Source: Peptococcaceae bacterium
Lineage (GTDB): Bacteria; Bacillota; Desulfotomaculia; Desulfotomaculales; Desulfocucumaceae
NCBI GenBank assembly: GCA_023512435.1
Contig: JAILZP010000031.1
Coordinates: 1-33,876 of the forward strand
Length of the DNA: 33,876 nt
Direction of reading: 5' to 3'
Within the stretch, counting starts at the first letter, position 1. Each line of letters starts with the position of its first letter. The notes below the pieces were generated by a model. The model had not been told where the DNA came from. It did not search any database and saw only the letters and a list, made by a program, of their open reading frames with translations. The position numbers and the translations under genes are program-made. Below, one piece after another: positions 20,147 to 30,149 of the stretch.

Positions 20147-23100
20147 TTATTTCTCCACCGTCAGGCCGTACTCCCTTGCATCGTACTCATTCACACCGCC
20201 AAGCCCGTAACCGGGGCCGTCAAAATTCTCTTCTTCCTGCCGGTCCTGGTCGGAACCGGCCATAAACTCTACAACCTCGATGTTCCTGTACCTGCTCATG
20301 CCGGTGCCGGCGGGAACCAGCTTGCCGATGATCACGTTTTCCTTGAGCCCCAGCAGCGGGTCGGTCTTGCCCTTGATGGCGGCCTCGGTCAGCACCCTGG
20401 TGGTCTCCTGGAACGAAGCCGCCGAAAGGAAGGAATCGGTGGCCAGGGAAGCCTTGGTGATGCCCAGCAGGACCGGCTTGCCGATGGCGGGCTGCCCGCC
20501 CTGGGCGGAGACCCGTTCATTTTCTTTTTCCAGTTCGAACACGTCAATCAGGCCGCCGGGCAGCAGGTCGGTATCCCCCTGGTCCTCCACCTTTACTTTT
20601 CTCAGCATTTGCCTGATCATCACTTCAATGTGCTTGTCGTTAATGTCAACTCCCTGGAGCCTGTATACCCTCTGCACCTCCTGCAGGAGGTAGACCTGAA
20701 CACCCTGGACCCCTTTTATCTTCAGCAAATCATGGGGATTGACCGATCCCTCGGTTAGTTCGTCGCCGGCCTCCACCCGGTCTCCGTCACGCACCCTCAG
20801 CCTGGCTCCGTAAGGCACCTGGTAAACGTTTCTCTCTCCGTCCGTGCCGACTATTTCTATTTCCCGGCGCCCCTTGACCTCCCTGATCTCCACCACTCCG
20901 TCAAATTCCGCGATAACTGCCTGGCCCTTGGGCCTCCGGGCTTCGAACAGCTCTTCCACCCTGGGCAGGCCCTGGGTGATGTCGTCCCCGGCCACGCCGC
21001 CGGTGTGGAACGTGCGCATGGTCAACTGGGTGCCCGGCTCGCCGATGGACTGGGCGGCGATTATCCCCACCGCCTCCCCTATATCCACCATGTGGCCGGT
21101 GGCCAGGTTCCTTCCGTAACATTGTATGCAAACTCCGTAGCGGGTTTTGCAGGTCAGCACCGATCGGATACCCACCTTTTTGATGCCGGCCTTAATGATC
21201 TTTTCCGCCTGCCTGTTGGTAATGACCTCGCCCTTGCTCGCCAGAACCTCTCCGCTTTCCGGGTGGACCACGTCTTCCAGGGCCACCCGGCCGATGATCC
21301 TGTCTTCCAGCTTTTCGATAACTTCGGACCCGTCCTTGATTTCGGTTACCTCTATGCCTTCTTCGGTCCCGCAGTCAACCTCCCTGACAACCACGTCCTG
21401 GGCCACGTCCACCAGTCTCCGGGTGAGGTAGCCGGAGTCCGCCGTCCGGAGGGCGGTGTCGGCCAGGCCCTTGCGGGCGCCGTGGGTGGAGATGAAGTAT
21501 TCCAGGACGGTAAGGCCCTCGCGGAAATTGGCCTTGATGGGCATGTCGATAATCCTTCCGGAGGGGTCGGCCATCAGGCCCCTCATCCCGGCCAGCTGTC
21601 TTATCTGCTGGATATTTCCCCGGGCTCCCGAGGTGGCCATCATGTAGACCGGGTTGAAGCGGTCCAGGGTGTCCATCAGGGCTCTGGTCACGGCTTCGGT
21701 GGCGTCGTTCCAGAGGCCGATTATCTTGCGCTCCCGTTCGTCCTCGGTAATCAGTCCCCGGCGGTACTGCGTCTCCACCTTTTCGACTTCCTGGTCTGTC
21801 TGGGCCAGGATTTCACCCTTTTTCTCGGGAATGGTCAAATCCGAGATGCCGATGGTCACCCCGGCCTTGGTGGCGTAGTGGAAACCCAGCTTTTTAATCC
21901 CGTCCAGCAGGGTGCCGGTGGCTGCGAAGCCAAGTTCCCTGTAACATTCGTCCACGATCCGGCTCAGTTCTTTTTTATCCGCCACGCGGTTGATATAGCC
22001 CAGTTCTTTCGGAATTACCTCATTGAAAATGAGCCTGCCCACAGTGGTCTCGATCTTTTTCCCGTCAAGCAGCACCTTGATCCGGGCGTGCAGGCTTACG
22101 TAACCCCCCTCGTAAGCCAGCACGGCCTCATCGGGGTTGGCGAAGGACTTGCCCTCTCCCGGCGCCCCCTCCTTTTCCATGGTCAGGTAATAGCACCCCA
22201 GCACCATGTCCTGGGTGGGAATTGCCACCGGCCTGCCGTCCTTGGGGTTCAAAATGTTGTGGGCCGACATCATCAACAGCCGGGCCTCGGCCTGGGCCTC
22301 GGCCGAAAGGGGCACGTGCACGGCCATCTGGTCGCCGTCAAAGTCGGCGTTGTACGCGGTACAAACCATGGGGTGGATCTGGATGGCCCGCCCTTCCACC
22401 AGCACCGGCTCAAAGGCCTGGATGCCCAGCCTGTGCAGGGTTGGGGCCCGGTTCAACAGCACCGGGTGCTCGCTGATCACTTCCTCCAGCACGTCCCAGA
22501 CCTCGGGTCTGACCCTCTCCACCATCCGCTTGGCGCTCTTTATATTGTGGGCATGGCCGTCGTTGACCAGGCGCTTCATAACAAAGGGCTTGAACAGCTC
22601 CAGGGCCATTTCCTTGGGCAGGCCGCACTGGTGCAGGTGGAGCGTGGGACCCACCACGATGACCGACCGGCCGGAATAGTCAACCCTCTTGCCCAGCAGG
22701 TTCTGGCGGAATCGTCCCTGCTTGCCCTTCAGCATATCGCTTAGGGACTTGAGCGGGCGGTTCCCCGGGCCGGTAACCGGGCGGCCCCTGCGCCCGTTGT
22801 CGATCAGGGCGTCGACGGCCTCCTGGAGCATCCTTTTTTCATTGCGCACGATAATGTCGGGGGCGCCCAGGTCCAGGAGCCTCTTCAGCCGGTTGTTCCG
22901 GTTGATCACCCGGCGGTACAGGTCGTTCAGGTCGGAGGTGGCAAACCTGCCCCCGTCCAGCTGCACCATTGGCCTCAGCTCGGGAGGGATAACCGGGATG
23001 ACCTTCAGGATCATCCACTCGGGGCGGTTGCCCGACTTGCGGAAGGCCTCCACCACCTCCAGCCTGCGGATGGCCCTGATCTTGCGCTGGCCCGTGACTT

Positions 23101-23689
23101 CCCTGAGTTCCTGGCGCAGTTCCCTGCTCAGCTCATCGAGATCTATCTCTTCCAGGAGCTTTAAAATCGCTTCGGCCCCCATGCCGGCCTTGAAGCCGGT
23201 GGGGTGTTTTTCCCGGTACCCCCTGTACTCGGTCTCGGTAAGGAGCTGCTTTTTAAGCAGGCCGGTCTCGCCGGGGTCGGTAACAATATATGAAACAAAG
23301 TAAAGCACCTTCTCCAGGGCCCTGGGGGACATGTCCAGGAGGAGCCCCATGCGGCTGGGGATGCCTTTAAAGTACCAGATGTGCGAAACGGGGGCGGCCA
23401 GTTCGATGTGCCCCAGCCTTTCCCGCCTTACCTTCGACCTGGTGACCTCCACGCCGCAGCGGTCGCAGACCACACCTTTATACCGTACGCGCTTGTATTT
23501 GCCGCAGTGGCACTCCCAGTCCCTGGTGGGACCGAAAATCCTCTCGCAGAACAGTCCGTCCCTCTCGGGTTTAAGGGTGCGGTAGTTGATGGTTTCAGGC
23601 TTTTTGACCTCTCCGCTCGACCACTCCCTGATCTGGTCCGGGGAAGCCAGGCCTATGCGAATCCGGTCAAAATTGTTCAAGTCCAGCAC
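20147..23689 (-). CDS. rpoC: DNA-directed RNA polymerase subunit beta'
   Basis: Catalytic subunit of RNA polymerase (1180 aa, normal Firmicute length). The first zinc site [20 protein letters not shown] lies near residues 60-80. The active-site magnesium loop [12 protein letters not shown] is near residue 450. Trigger-loop-region [11 protein letters not shown] and the second zinc site with [13 protein letters not shown] are near 840-900. Start is GTG at 23689, with GGGAGTG eight bases upstream. Ninety bases after rpoB, with a heptamer element between. Confidence 0.98.
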   Translation of the reverse strand: MLDLNNFDRIRIGLASPDQIREWSSGEVKKPETINYRTLKPERDGLFCERIFGPTRDWECHCGKYKRVRYKGVVCDRCGVEVTRSKVRRERLGHIELAAPVSHIWYFKGIPSRMGLLLDMSPRALEKVLYFVSYIVTDPGETGLLKKQLLTETEYRGYREKHPTGFKAGMGAEAILKLLEEIDLDELSRELRQELREVTGQRKIRAIRRLEVVEAFRKSGNRPEWMILKVIPVIPPELRPMVQLDGGRFATSDLNDLYRRVINRNNRLKRLLDLGAPDIIVRNEKRMLQEAVDALIDNGRRGRPVTGPGNRPLKSLSDMLKGKQGRFRQNLLGKRVDYSGRSVIVVGPTLHLHQCGLPKEMALELFKPFVMKRLVNDGHAHNIKSAKRMVERVRPEVWDVLEEVISEHPVLLNRAPTLHRLGIQAFEPVLVEGRAIQIHPMVCTAYNADFDGDQMAVHVPLSAEAQAEARLLMMSAHNILNPKDGRPVAIPTQDMVLGCYYLTMEKEGAPGEGKSFANPDEAVLAYEGGYVSLHARIKVLLDGKKIETTVGRLIFNEVIPKELGYINRVADKKELSRIVDECYRELGFAATGTLLDGIKKLGFHYATKAGVTIGISDLTIPEKKGEILAQTDQEVEKVETQYRRGLITEDERERKIIGLWNDATEAVTRALMDTLDRFNPVYMMATSGARGNIQQIRQLAGMRGLMADPSGRIIDMPIKANFREGLTVLEYFISTHGARKGLADTALRTADSGYLTRRLVDVAQDVVVREVDCGTEEGIEVTEIKDGSEVIEKLEDRIIGRVALEDVVHPESGEVLASKGEVITNRQAEKIIKAGIKKVGIRSVLTCKTRYGVCIQCYGRNLATGHMVDIGEAVGIIAAQSIGEPGTQLTMRTFHTGGVAGDDITQGLPRVEELFEARRPKGQAVIAEFDGVVEIREVKGRREIEIVGTDGERNVYQVPYGARLRVRDGDRVEAGDELTEGSVNPHDLLKIKGVQGVQVYLLQEVQRVYRLQGVDINDKHIEVMIRQMLRKVKVEDQGDTDLLPGGLIDVFELEKENERVSAQGGQPAIGKPVLLGITKASLATDSFLSAASFQETTRVLTEAAIKGKTDPLLGLKENVIIGKLVPAGTGMSRYRNIEVVEFMAGSDQDRQEEENFDGPGYGLGGVNEYDAREYGLTVEK

Positions 23690-23714
23690 TTAAACCACAC
23701 TCCCTTCATAATTC

Positions 23715-23775
23715 GGGAATTGGGAATTGGGAATTAGGATTTGGTAAAATCACCGATTCCTGATTCCAAATTCCC
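23715..23775. repeat. Inverted heptamer arrays, GGGAATT family
   Basis: The left arm (23715-23742) reads GGGAATT three times then AGGATTT. The right arm (23755-23775) is GATTCCT, GATTCCA, AATTCCC, the inverse. The spacer is only 12 bases, so the arms can form a compact stem within the rpoB-rpoC intercistronic region. The heptamers match those after tuf copy 2. Confidence 0.85.
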
Positions 23776-23779
23776 GCTT

Positions 23780-26700
23780 TTACACCGTCTCTTCCTCTTC
23801 TTCCAGGTCAAAATCCTCATCCAGGAAATCGTCGCTTAACTCGTCCTCTTCCCCGGCCTCGTCGATGTCATATTCCTCCTCGTCGCCATCCGGCAGCAAA
23901 TCCCCGTCGGCGGTCAGGTCAAGTCCAAGGTCCTTGGCGGTCTCGTGGATATCTTCCTCTATTTCCTTGATTTCGATTTCCTGTTCGTCCTCCGAAAGAA
24001 CCTTGACATCAAGGCCAAGGCTCTGGAGCTCCTTGATCAGCACCTTGAAGGATTCCGGCACCCCCGGTTCCGGTACGTTTTCACCCTTGACTATGGCTTC
24101 GTAAGTCTTGACCCGCCCCACCACGTCGTCGGATTTCACGGTCAGAATTTCCTGGAGCGTATAGGCCGCGCCGTAGGCCTTCAGCGCCCAGACCTCCATC
24201 TCGCCGAAGCGCTGTCCTCCGAACTGGGCCTTTCCGCCCAGGGGCTGCTGGGTAACCAGGGAGTACGGGCCGGTGGACCTGGCGTGGATCTTGTCGTCCA
24301 CCAAGTGGGCCAGCTTCAGCATGTACACGTACCCCACGGTGATGGGATTGTCGAAGGGTTCCCCGGTCCTCCCGTCGTACAGGGTTATCTTCCCTTTTTC
24401 AGGCAGCTTTGATTCCCTCAGGGCCTTCAGGATATCTTCCTCCAGGGCGCCGTTGAACACCGGGGTGGCCACGTAGTAGCCCAGGGCCTTGGCCGCCCAT
24501 CCCAGGTGGGCCTCCAGGACCTGCCCCAGATTCATCCTGGAAGGCACCCCCAGCGGGTTCAGAACAATCTCAATGGGTGTCCCGTCGGGCAGGAAGGGCA
24601 TATCCTCCTCCGGCAGAATGCGGGCGATGACGCCCTTGTTGCCGTGACGCCCGGCCATCTTGTCGCCCTCGGAAATCTTCCTTTTCTGGGCGATGTACAC
24701 CCTGACCAGGTGGTTGACCCCCGGGGGCAGCTCATCGCCGTTGTCCCGGGAAAAAACCTTTACATCCACCACTTTTCCGGACTCGCCGTGGGGCACACGC
24801 AGGGAGGTGTCCCGGACCTCCCGGGCCTTTTCGCCGAATATGGCCCTCAGCAGGCGCTCCTCGGCGGTAAGCTCGGTTTCGCCCTTGGGCGTCACCTTGC
24901 CCACCAGGATGTCGCCCGGCCTTACTTCGGCCCCCACCCTGATAATCCCCCGGTCGTCCAGGTCTTTTAAAATCTCCTCGCCCACGTTGGGAATGTCCCT
25001 GGTGATCTCCTCGGGCCCCAGCTTGGTGTCCCGGGCGTCACACTCATACTCCTCTATGTGAATGGAAGTGAAGTAATCTTCCTTAACCGCCTTTTCACTG
25101 ACCAGGATGGCATCCTCGTAGTTGTATCCTTCCCACGGCATAAAGGCCACCAGCACGTTCCTGCCCAGGGCCAGTTCGCCGTGATCGGTGGAGGGGCCGT
25201 CCGCGATTACCTGGTCCTTCTCGACCCTGTCCCCTCTTTCCACGATGGGCTTCTGGTTGATGCAGGTGCCCTGGTTGGACCGCTTGAATTTATGCAGCTT
25301 ATATGAATCAATCCTGCCGTCGTCGGTCCTGATCACGATTTCGGTGGCGGTCACCCGCTCAACGGTCCCCCCGGCCCGGGCCAGAACCACCACGCCGGAA
25401 TCCCGTGCCGCCTTCCGTTCGATGCCGGTACCCACCAGGGGGGCCTGGGCCTTCAGCAGGGGCACCGCCTGGCGCTGCATGTTGGCGCCCATCAGGGCCC
25501 GGTTGGCGTCATCGTGCTCCAGGAAGGGAATGAGGGAGGTGGCCACACTGAACACCTGCTTCGGGGACACATCCATGAAATCCACCCGGTCGGTGGACAC
25601 CATCAGGATATCCCGGCCGTGCCGGGCGTTCACCCTGCTCTCGATAAAATATCCGTTTTCATCAAGAGGGGCGTTGGCCTGGGCGATGATGTGCCCTTCT
25701 TCCTCGTCGGCCGCAAGGTAAACAATCTCCTCGGTAACCCGCCTGTTCTCCTTGTCCACCTTCCGGTAGGGAGTTTCAATAAAACCGAATTCATTTATCC
25801 GGGCATAGGTGCTTAAGGACCCGATCAACCCGATGTTGGGACCTTCCGGGGTCTCTATGGGGCACATGCGCCCGTAGTGGGAGTGGTGCACGTCCCTGAC
25901 CTCGAATCCGGCCCGCTCCCGGCTCAGGCCTCCGGGGCCGAGGGCCGACAGCCTTCTTTTGTGGGTCAGCTCGGCCAGCGGGTTGGTCTGGTCCATGAAC
26001 TGCGAAAGCTGGCTGGACCCGAAAAATTCCTTGATTGCCGCCACCACGGGCCTGATGTTGATCAGGACCTGGGGCGTGATGACATCCACATCCTGGATGG
26101 TCATTCTTTCCCTGACCACCCTCTCCATCCTGGACAATCCTATTCTGAACTGGTTCTGCAGCAGCTCGCCCACCGAACGCAGCCGCCTGTTGCCCAGGTG
26201 GTCAATGTCGTCCACCGTGCCCCGGCCGTCAATAAGTTCCAAAAGGTACCTGATGGTCTCGATGATGTCCTCGGGCACCAGTTCCCTGATGAATTCCCGG
26301 TCCACCGGGACCATTTTTTTCAAGTAGGGGTCAAAGACCTCTTCCTTCCTGCCGTTTTCCGGGTAGCGGTAAAGCACCCCGTGCTTGAGCTTCTTCTGGA
26401 TTTTATACCGTCCCACGTTGGCCAGGTCGTATCTCTTCGGATCAAAGAAAAGGGCTTCCAGCAGAGACCTGGCGCTTTCCACGGTGGGGGGCTCGCCGGG
26501 CCTCAAACGCTTGTATATTTCAACCAGGGCTTCTTCCTCGGAATCGGTGTTGTCCCTGATCAGAGTCTCCTGGATATGCTTGTTCTCCCCGAACAGTTCC
26601 ATTATTTTGGCCTTGGTGCCGTATCCAAGCGCCTTGACCAGCACGGTGGCGGGGATTTTACGGGTGCGGTCGATGCGCACAAAGATGTGATCGTTGATAT

Positions 26701-27226
26701 CGGTTTCAAATTCAAGCCAGGCGCCCCGGTTGGGAATAATGGTGGCGGTGAACAGCCTCTTGCCGCTGGGGTCCAGCAGGTCACCGAAATAAACTCCCGG
26801 CGACCTCACCAGTTGGCTGACGATAACCCTCTCGGCGCCGTTTATGATAAAAGTGCCCTTCTCGGTCATGAGCGGGAAATCGCCCATGAAAACTTCCTGT
26901 TCCTTGACTTCCCCGGTCTCCTTGTTGATCAGGCGGACCTTAACCCTCAGGGGGGCAGCGTAGGTGACGTCCCTCTCTTTACATTCCTCCACGGTATATT
27001 TCGGGTCGCCCAGGACATAGTCCAGGAATTCCAGCACAAGGTTGCCCGTGAAGTCCTGGATCGGGGAAATATCCTGAAAGACCTCCCGCAGGCCCTCCTC
27101 CAGGAACCAGGTGTATGAATTCCTCTGGACCTCGATGAGGTTGGGCAGTTCCAGGACTTCCTTCAGCTTGCCGAAATTCTTCCGCACCCTTTCACCCGGG
27201 TATTCGGCGGTCACGTTGGCAGACAT
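23780..27226 (-). CDS. rpoB: DNA-directed RNA polymerase subunit beta
   Basis: Beta subunit of RNA polymerase (1148 aa). The rifampicin-pocket segment near residues 400-440, [30 protein letters not shown], keeps the Asp, His and Ser positions typical of sensitive enzymes. The C-terminal clamp region [30 protein letters not shown] is intact. About 70 further residues form a strongly acidic tail ending EEEEETV. ATG at 27226 with GGGGGTG about 12 bases upstream. Preceded by two promoters and an attenuator-like hairpin. Confidence 0.98.
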   Translation of the reverse strand: MSANVTAEYPGERVRKNFGKLKEVLELPNLIEVQRNSYTWFLEEGLREVFQDISPIQDFTGNLVLEFLDYVLGDPKYTVEECKERDVTYAAPLRVKVRLINKETGEVKEQEVFMGDFPLMTEKGTFIINGAERVIVSQLVRSPGVYFGDLLDPSGKRLFTATIIPNRGAWLEFETDINDHIFVRIDRTRKIPATVLVKALGYGTKAKIMELFGENKHIQETLIRDNTDSEEEALVEIYKRLRPGEPPTVESARSLLEALFFDPKRYDLANVGRYKIQKKLKHGVLYRYPENGRKEEVFDPYLKKMVPVDREFIRELVPEDIIETIRYLLELIDGRGTVDDIDHLGNRRLRSVGELLQNQFRIGLSRMERVVRERMTIQDVDVITPQVLINIRPVVAAIKEFFGSSQLSQFMDQTNPLAELTHKRRLSALGPGGLSRERAGFEVRDVHHSHYGRMCPIETPEGPNIGLIGSLSTYARINEFGFIETPYRKVDKENRRVTEEIVYLAADEEEGHIIAQANAPLDENGYFIESRVNARHGRDILMVSTDRVDFMDVSPKQVFSVATSLIPFLEHDDANRALMGANMQRQAVPLLKAQAPLVGTGIERKAARDSGVVVLARAGGTVERVTATEIVIRTDDGRIDSYKLHKFKRSNQGTCINQKPIVERGDRVEKDQVIADGPSTDHGELALGRNVLVAFMPWEGYNYEDAILVSEKAVKEDYFTSIHIEEYECDARDTKLGPEEITRDIPNVGEEILKDLDDRGIIRVGAEVRPGDILVGKVTPKGETELTAEERLLRAIFGEKAREVRDTSLRVPHGESGKVVDVKVFSRDNGDELPPGVNHLVRVYIAQKRKISEGDKMAGRHGNKGVIARILPEEDMPFLPDGTPIEIVLNPLGVPSRMNLGQVLEAHLGWAAKALGYYVATPVFNGALEEDILKALRESKLPEKGKITLYDGRTGEPFDNPITVGYVYMLKLAHLVDDKIHARSTGPYSLVTQQPLGGKAQFGGQRFGEMEVWALKAYGAAYTLQEILTVKSDDVVGRVKTYEAIVKGENVPEPGVPESFKVLIKELQSLGLDVKVLSEDEQEIEIKEIEEDIHETAKDLGLDLTADGDLLPDGDEEEYDIDEAGEEDELSDDFLDEDFDLEEEEETV

Positions 27227-27254
27227 GTAAATGTACTACACCCCCAGAAGAAAA

Positions 27255-27310
27255 ATTAATATAAAACAAACAACGAAAAGCAAGGTCCTCGTTGATGAAA
27301 AACCTCGCTT
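27255..27310 (-). terminator. Attenuator-like hairpin in the rpoB leader
   Basis: Minus-strand AAGCGAGGT (27310-27302) pairs with ACCTTGCTT (27286-27278), nine pairs with one G-U, with a 15-base loop. The T-rich run TTCGTTGTTTGTTTTATATT follows. AACGA inside the loop can pair instead with TCGTT downstream, an alternative fold that would break the terminator. It lies between the rpoB promoters and the rpoB start, so attenuation of rpoBC is plausible. Confidence 0.6.
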
Positions 27311-27427
27311 CTTACCTAAAATTAAATAATATCTAAAATATTATTGCCCAAATACAACCACCGGATACATCAATTTATCACGGTTTACCCTTTTTTTGGC
27401 AAAAAAATAAACATAAACGATTTAAAG

Positions 27428-27456
27428 ATTTTAACATACAATATATATCACGTCAA
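27428..27456 (-). promoter_or_regulatory. Sigma-A type promoter P2 of rpoB
   Basis: TTGACG (27456-27451) and TAAAAT (27433-27428) are 17 bases apart on the minus strand. It is the downstream and slightly weaker of two overlapping promoters; its -35 lies within the spacer of P1. Confidence 0.75.
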
Positions 27457-27470
27457 GGAGAACGTGTCAA
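27442..27470 (-). promoter_or_regulatory. Sigma-A type promoter P1 of rpoB
   Basis: Perfect -35 TTGACA (27470-27465) is 17 bases from TATATA (27447-27442). It overlaps P2 with a 14-base offset. It lies directly after the rplL 3' hairpin, so rpoBC can be transcribed independently of rplJL. Confidence 0.75.
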
Positions 27471-27496
27471 TTTTTTTTGCCATCAGCAGCAGCAGG

Positions 27497-27525
27497 CATT
27501 TGACCTGAAGTCAAATGCCTGCCGG
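27497..27525 (-). other. 12-bp hairpin after rplL, without T-run
   Basis: CAGGCATTTGAC pairs perfectly with GTCAAATGCCTG around a five-base loop on the transcribed strand. It is followed by a CTG-repeat-like stretch and then an A-run rather than a T-run, so it is not a standard terminator. It could be an RNA-processing or stabilising stem; in E. coli the rplL-rpoB gap is an RNase III site. Confidence 0.6.
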
Positions 27526-27547
27526 GATTCCGAATAACTGCTACTGG

Positions 27548-27931
27548 TTACTTCACTTCCACCGTGGCGCCCTGTTCCTCCAGTTTGGCCTTGATGGAAG
27601 CGGCTTCTTCCTTGCTCACCTTTTCCTTTACGGGCTTGGGGGCGTTGTCCACCAGGTCCTTGGCTTCCTTCAGGCCGAGGCCGGTAATCTCCCTGACCAC
27701 CTTGATCACGTTGATCTTTTTGTCTCCCACAGAGGCCAGGATGACGTCAAATTCAGTCTGCTCCTCCTCTTCCGCCGGGGCCGCGGCGGCGGCTCCCGGA
27801 GCGGCTGCGGCCACTGCCACCGGAGCGGCTGCGCTTACTCCGAACTCCTCCTCAAACTTCTTGACCAGTTCGGCCAGCTCAAGAACGGTCAATCCCTTTA
27901 CGGCTTCAAGAATTTCATTTACCTTGGACAT
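27548..27931 (-). CDS. rplL: 50S ribosomal protein L7/L12
   Basis: Stalk protein that recruits translational GTPases (127 aa). The N-terminal dimerisation helix ([29 protein letters not shown]) is followed by an alanine-rich hinge (about 35-60). The C-terminal domain is [54 protein letters not shown] start, SD GGGAGG. It lies 42 bases after rplJ. Confidence 0.98.
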   Translation of the reverse strand: MSKVNEILEAVKGLTVLELAELVKKFEEEFGVSAAAPVAVAAAAPGAAAAAPAEEEEQTEFDVILASVGDKKINVIKVVREITGLGLKEAKDLVDNAPKPVKEKVSKEEAASIKAKLEEQGATVEVK

Positions 27932-27973
27932 TATGTTTACCTCCCGTTTATTATAAGCTTCAAATTGCCTTTT

Positions 27974-28507
27974 TCAGGCCGTTTCGCCGGCCTTCTGCCT
28001 GCGTATGGCTTCCAGGGCGTAGACAAAGCTCCTGAGGGTCCCCTGCAGCACCGAGGCAAAACCGTACAGGGGGGCCTGCATGCCTCCCAGCACCTTGCCC
28101 AGCAGAACCTCCCGGGAAGGCAGGTCGGCCAAGTCACGCACCGCCTTGGCGTCTATGGCCCTGCCCTCAAGCACTCCCCCCTTGACCTCGATGGGGGCTT
28201 TGGTTTCCTTGATAAAATCGGTGAAAACTTTGGCCGGGGCCACCAGGTCCTCCCCGCTGAAAGCTATGATGGTGGGTCCTTCCAGGTAGGACTCCAGGCC
28301 GTCCAGCCCCATTTCCCGGGCCACCTTCAGGGTGAGGGTGTTTTTGGCCACCTTCAGCACGCAGCCCTTATCCCGCATGCGCCGGCGCAGCTTGGTCATG
28401 GTCGCCACATTGATGCCCCGGTTGTCCGCCAGGACGGCAACCCTGGAGTTCCTGAACCTTTCCCTCAATTCCTCCAGTATGACTTCCTTTTCCTGCTTGG
28501 TCGGCAA
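27974..28507 (-). CDS. rplJ: 50S ribosomal protein L10
   Basis: Stalk base protein that anchors L7/L12 dimers (177 aa from TTG at 28507), PTKQEKEVILEELRERFRNSRVAVLADNRGINVATMTKLRRRMRDKGCVLKVAKNTL. The start is set by AAAGGAGG eight bases upstream; an in-frame TTG seven codons earlier lies before the SD. Its C-terminal helix binds L12. It is controlled by the L10 leader immediately upstream. Confidence 0.95.
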   Translation of the reverse strand: MPTKQEKEVILEELRERFRNSRVAVLADNRGINVATMTKLRRRMRDKGCVLKVAKNTLTLKVAREMGLDGLESYLEGPTIIAFSGEDLVAPAKVFTDFIKETKAPIEVKGGVLEGRAIDAKAVRDLADLPSREVLLGKVLGGMQAPLYGFASVLQGTLRSFVYALEAIRRQKAGETA

Positions 28508-28534
28508 AAAGCGCACCTCCTTTCGCAAACACTG

Positions 28535-28576
28535 AAAATAAAAACGGGCCCTGCAGACGAAACGCCCAAGAGCCCG
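28535..28576 (-). terminator. Attenuator of the rplJL leader
   Basis: On the minus strand CGGGCTC pairs with GGGCCCG (seven pairs, one U-G) around an 18-base loop and is followed by TTTTTATTTT. It ends about 30 bases before the rplJ start. Its place just after the L10-binding motifs fits the known Firmicute mechanism, where L10(L12)4 binding promotes termination. Confidence 0.75.
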
Positions 28577-28675
28577 CCGCGAATTCCAATTTTGTTTTCC
28601 GGCGAGGTAACTTCAGGCCTCGGCTGGCGGCTTGCGCCATTATGTTCCTGGGAACACCAGCTGTCTACAGCAATC
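28577..28675 (-). ncRNA. Ribosomal protein L10 leader
   Basis: The transcribed strand contains GTAGACAGCTGGTG ... CCAGCCGAGGCC ... ACCTCG, matching the conserved core of the Firmicute L10 leader (AGACAG.AGGTG ... CC.GCCGAGG). CAGCTGG and CCAGCC flank a hairpin, and GCCGAGG can pair with the following CCTCG. An intrinsic terminator follows. It would provide autoregulation of rplJL by the L10-L12 complex. A covariance-model scan was not possible here. Confidence 0.8.
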
Positions 28676-28722
28676 AGCTATTAAGATGTTCTATCGGGTC
28701 TGTGATTCCCGAATCCTGACAA

Positions 28723-29421
28723 CTAGGCTGTGACCTTTAAGGCGTTTACCTTGATGCCCGGCCCCATGGTGGAGCAAACCGATATGCCCTTAATGTACTG
28801 CCCTTTGGCCGCCTGGGGCCTCACCCTGATCAGCTGTTCCACCAAAACCCGGAGGTTGTCGGTCAACTTTTCGGTATCAAAAGAAACCTTTCCTATGGGG
28901 GCGTGGATTATTCCGGCCTTGTCAACCCTGTACTCTATTTTGCCGGCCTTGACCTCCCTGACCGCCTGGGTGACATCGAATGTAACCGTCCCGGTCTTGG
29001 GGTTGGGCATCAGGCCGCGGGGTCCCAGGATACGTCCCAGCTTACCCACCATCCCCATCATGTCGGGGGTGGCAATGGCCACGTCAAACCCCAGCCAGCC
29101 CTCTTTCTGAATTTTCTCCACCATATCCTCGGCGCCCACGAAGTCCGCGCCGGCTTCCTCGGCTTCCTTGGCCTTGTCGCCTTTGGCGAATACCAGCACC
29201 GACCTGGTCTTGCCGGTTCCGTGGGGAAGCACCACCGCCCCGCGCACTTGCTGGTCGGCGTGGCGCGGGTCCACACCCAGCTTGACCACGGCTTCCACCG
29301 TCTCGTCAAATTTGGCCGGCGCCAGTTTCTTCACCAGGTCCAGGGCTTCCGCGGGATCGTACAGTTTGGCGCGATCCACCTGTTTGGCGGCGTCGGTGAC
29401 TTTTTTCCCCTGCTTGGGCAT
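28723..29421 (-). CDS. rplA: 50S ribosomal protein L1
   Basis: L1-stalk protein that guides E-site tRNA release (232 aa), [56 protein letters not shown] and [49 protein letters not shown] start, SD AAGGAGG. It lies 172 bases after rplK, separated by a heptamer element, and 215 before rplJ. Confidence 0.98.
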   Translation of the reverse strand: MPKQGKKVTDAAKQVDRAKLYDPAEALDLVKKLAPAKFDETVEAVVKLGVDPRHADQQVRGAVVLPHGTGKTRSVLVFAKGDKAKEAEEAGADFVGAEDMVEKIQKEGWLGFDVAIATPDMMGMVGKLGRILGPRGLMPNPKTGTVTFDVTQAVREVKAGKIEYRVDKAGIIHAPIGKVSFDTEKLTDNLRVLVEQLIRVRPQAAKGQYIKGISVCSTMGPGIKVNALKVTA

Positions 29422-29473
29422 AACAAAAACCTCCTTGTGGTGTTAACGGACCCCGGGTCCTCCCACTTTTATT

Positions 29474-29595
29474 GGCTGTAGGCTGTAAGCTTTAAGCGGT
29501 AAGCTTTTTATAACCAAAAGCATTCCCAGGCCGGACTACACAAGCGTAATGCCTGATAGCTTAAGCCTATCGCTTATAGCTTACTGCTTATTGCT
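29474..29595. repeat. Inverted heptamer arrays, AGCNNTA family
   Basis: The left arm (29474-29508) reads GGCTGTA, GGCTGTA, AGCTTTA, AGCGGTA, AGCTTTT. The right arm (29561-29595) is TTAAGCC, TATCGCT, TATAGCT, TACTGCT, TATTGCT, the inverse. The 52-base spacer has no resemblance to the other spacers. The right arm ends inside the rplK stop codon. Confidence 0.85.
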
Positions 29596-30022
29596 ACCCC
29601 TCGGTTACTTCAATTCCCATGCTGCGGGCCGTGCCCTCAATCATGCGCATGGCCGCCTCAATGGAGGCCGCGTTGAGGTCCTGCATCTTGGTTTCGGCAA
29701 TTTCGCGCACCTTTGACCGGGGAACCTTGGCCACCTTTTTCTTGTTCGGCGTACCGGACCCGGATTCAATGCCGGCGGCTTTTTTAAGCAGCACGGCAGC
29801 AGGGGGGGTCTTGGTAACAAAAGTAAAGGACCGGTCTTCGTAAACAGTGATTTCCACCGGAATAATCAAACCGGCCTGAGCGGCGGTACGCTCATTATAT
29901 TCCTTCACAAAGGCCATTATATTAACACCGTGCTGACCCAACGCGGGGCCGACCGGCGGGGCCGGGGTGGCCTTTCCGGCGGGAACCTGAAGCTTTACGA
30001 CAGCAGCAACCCTTTTTGCCAT
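29594..30022 (-). CDS. rplK: 50S ribosomal protein L11
   Basis: GTPase-centre protein that binds helices 43/44 of 23S rRNA (142 aa), [40 protein letters not shown] and the C-terminal [39 protein letters not shown] start with GGAGGTG upstream. Its TAG stop is partly formed by a heptamer array. It lies 124 bases after nusG. Confidence 0.98.
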   Translation of the reverse strand: MAKRVAAVVKLQVPAGKATPAPPVGPALGQHGVNIMAFVKEYNERTAAQAGLIIPVEITVYEDRSFTFVTKTPPAAVLLKKAAGIESGSGTPNKKKVAKVPRSKVREIAETKMQDLNAASIEAAMRMIEGTARSMGIEVTEG

Positions 30023-30100
30023 ACTCTCTCCACACCTCCTTGCCGCTAATACAAGCAGTTATAAACCTCACCCTGGCTGTCGTGCCAAGCTATTAAACTG

Positions 30101-30149
30101 TTAGCCATTAACTATTAGCTAGCAGCTAGCAGCTAATATCTAGTAGCTA
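30101..30149. repeat. Heptamer array, NNAGCTA family, over the nusG stop
   Basis: Seven units in one register: TTAGCCA, TTAACTA, TTAGCTA, GCAGCTA, GCAGCTA, ATATCTA, GTAGCTA. The last unit contains the nusG stop (30147-30149). Self-complementary pieces such as TTAGCT and AGCTAA let the array fold on itself. No separate inverted partner arm is evident. Confidence 0.8.

Larger units (their letters stand above)
27227..27547 (-). other. 321-base rplL-rpoB control region
   Basis: There is no gene here. In transcription order it holds a 12-bp hairpin just after rplL, two overlapping promoters, an AT-rich leader of about 120 bases, an attenuator-like hairpin with a T-rich tail, and the rpoB SD. The AT content is conspicuously higher than in the coding sequence. 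Confidence 0.7.

Noticed and set aside
21005..22744. 579-codon open frame on the plus strand
   Set aside because: It is antisense to rpoC and has no recognisable domain. GC-rich codon bias of the real gene leaves the opposite strand open. Many similar plus-strand frames were left out for the same reason.
30023..30100. Promoter before rplK (TTGGCA, 17 bases, TTTATA)
   Set aside because: Only weak matches in both boxes; read-through from nusG is equally likely.
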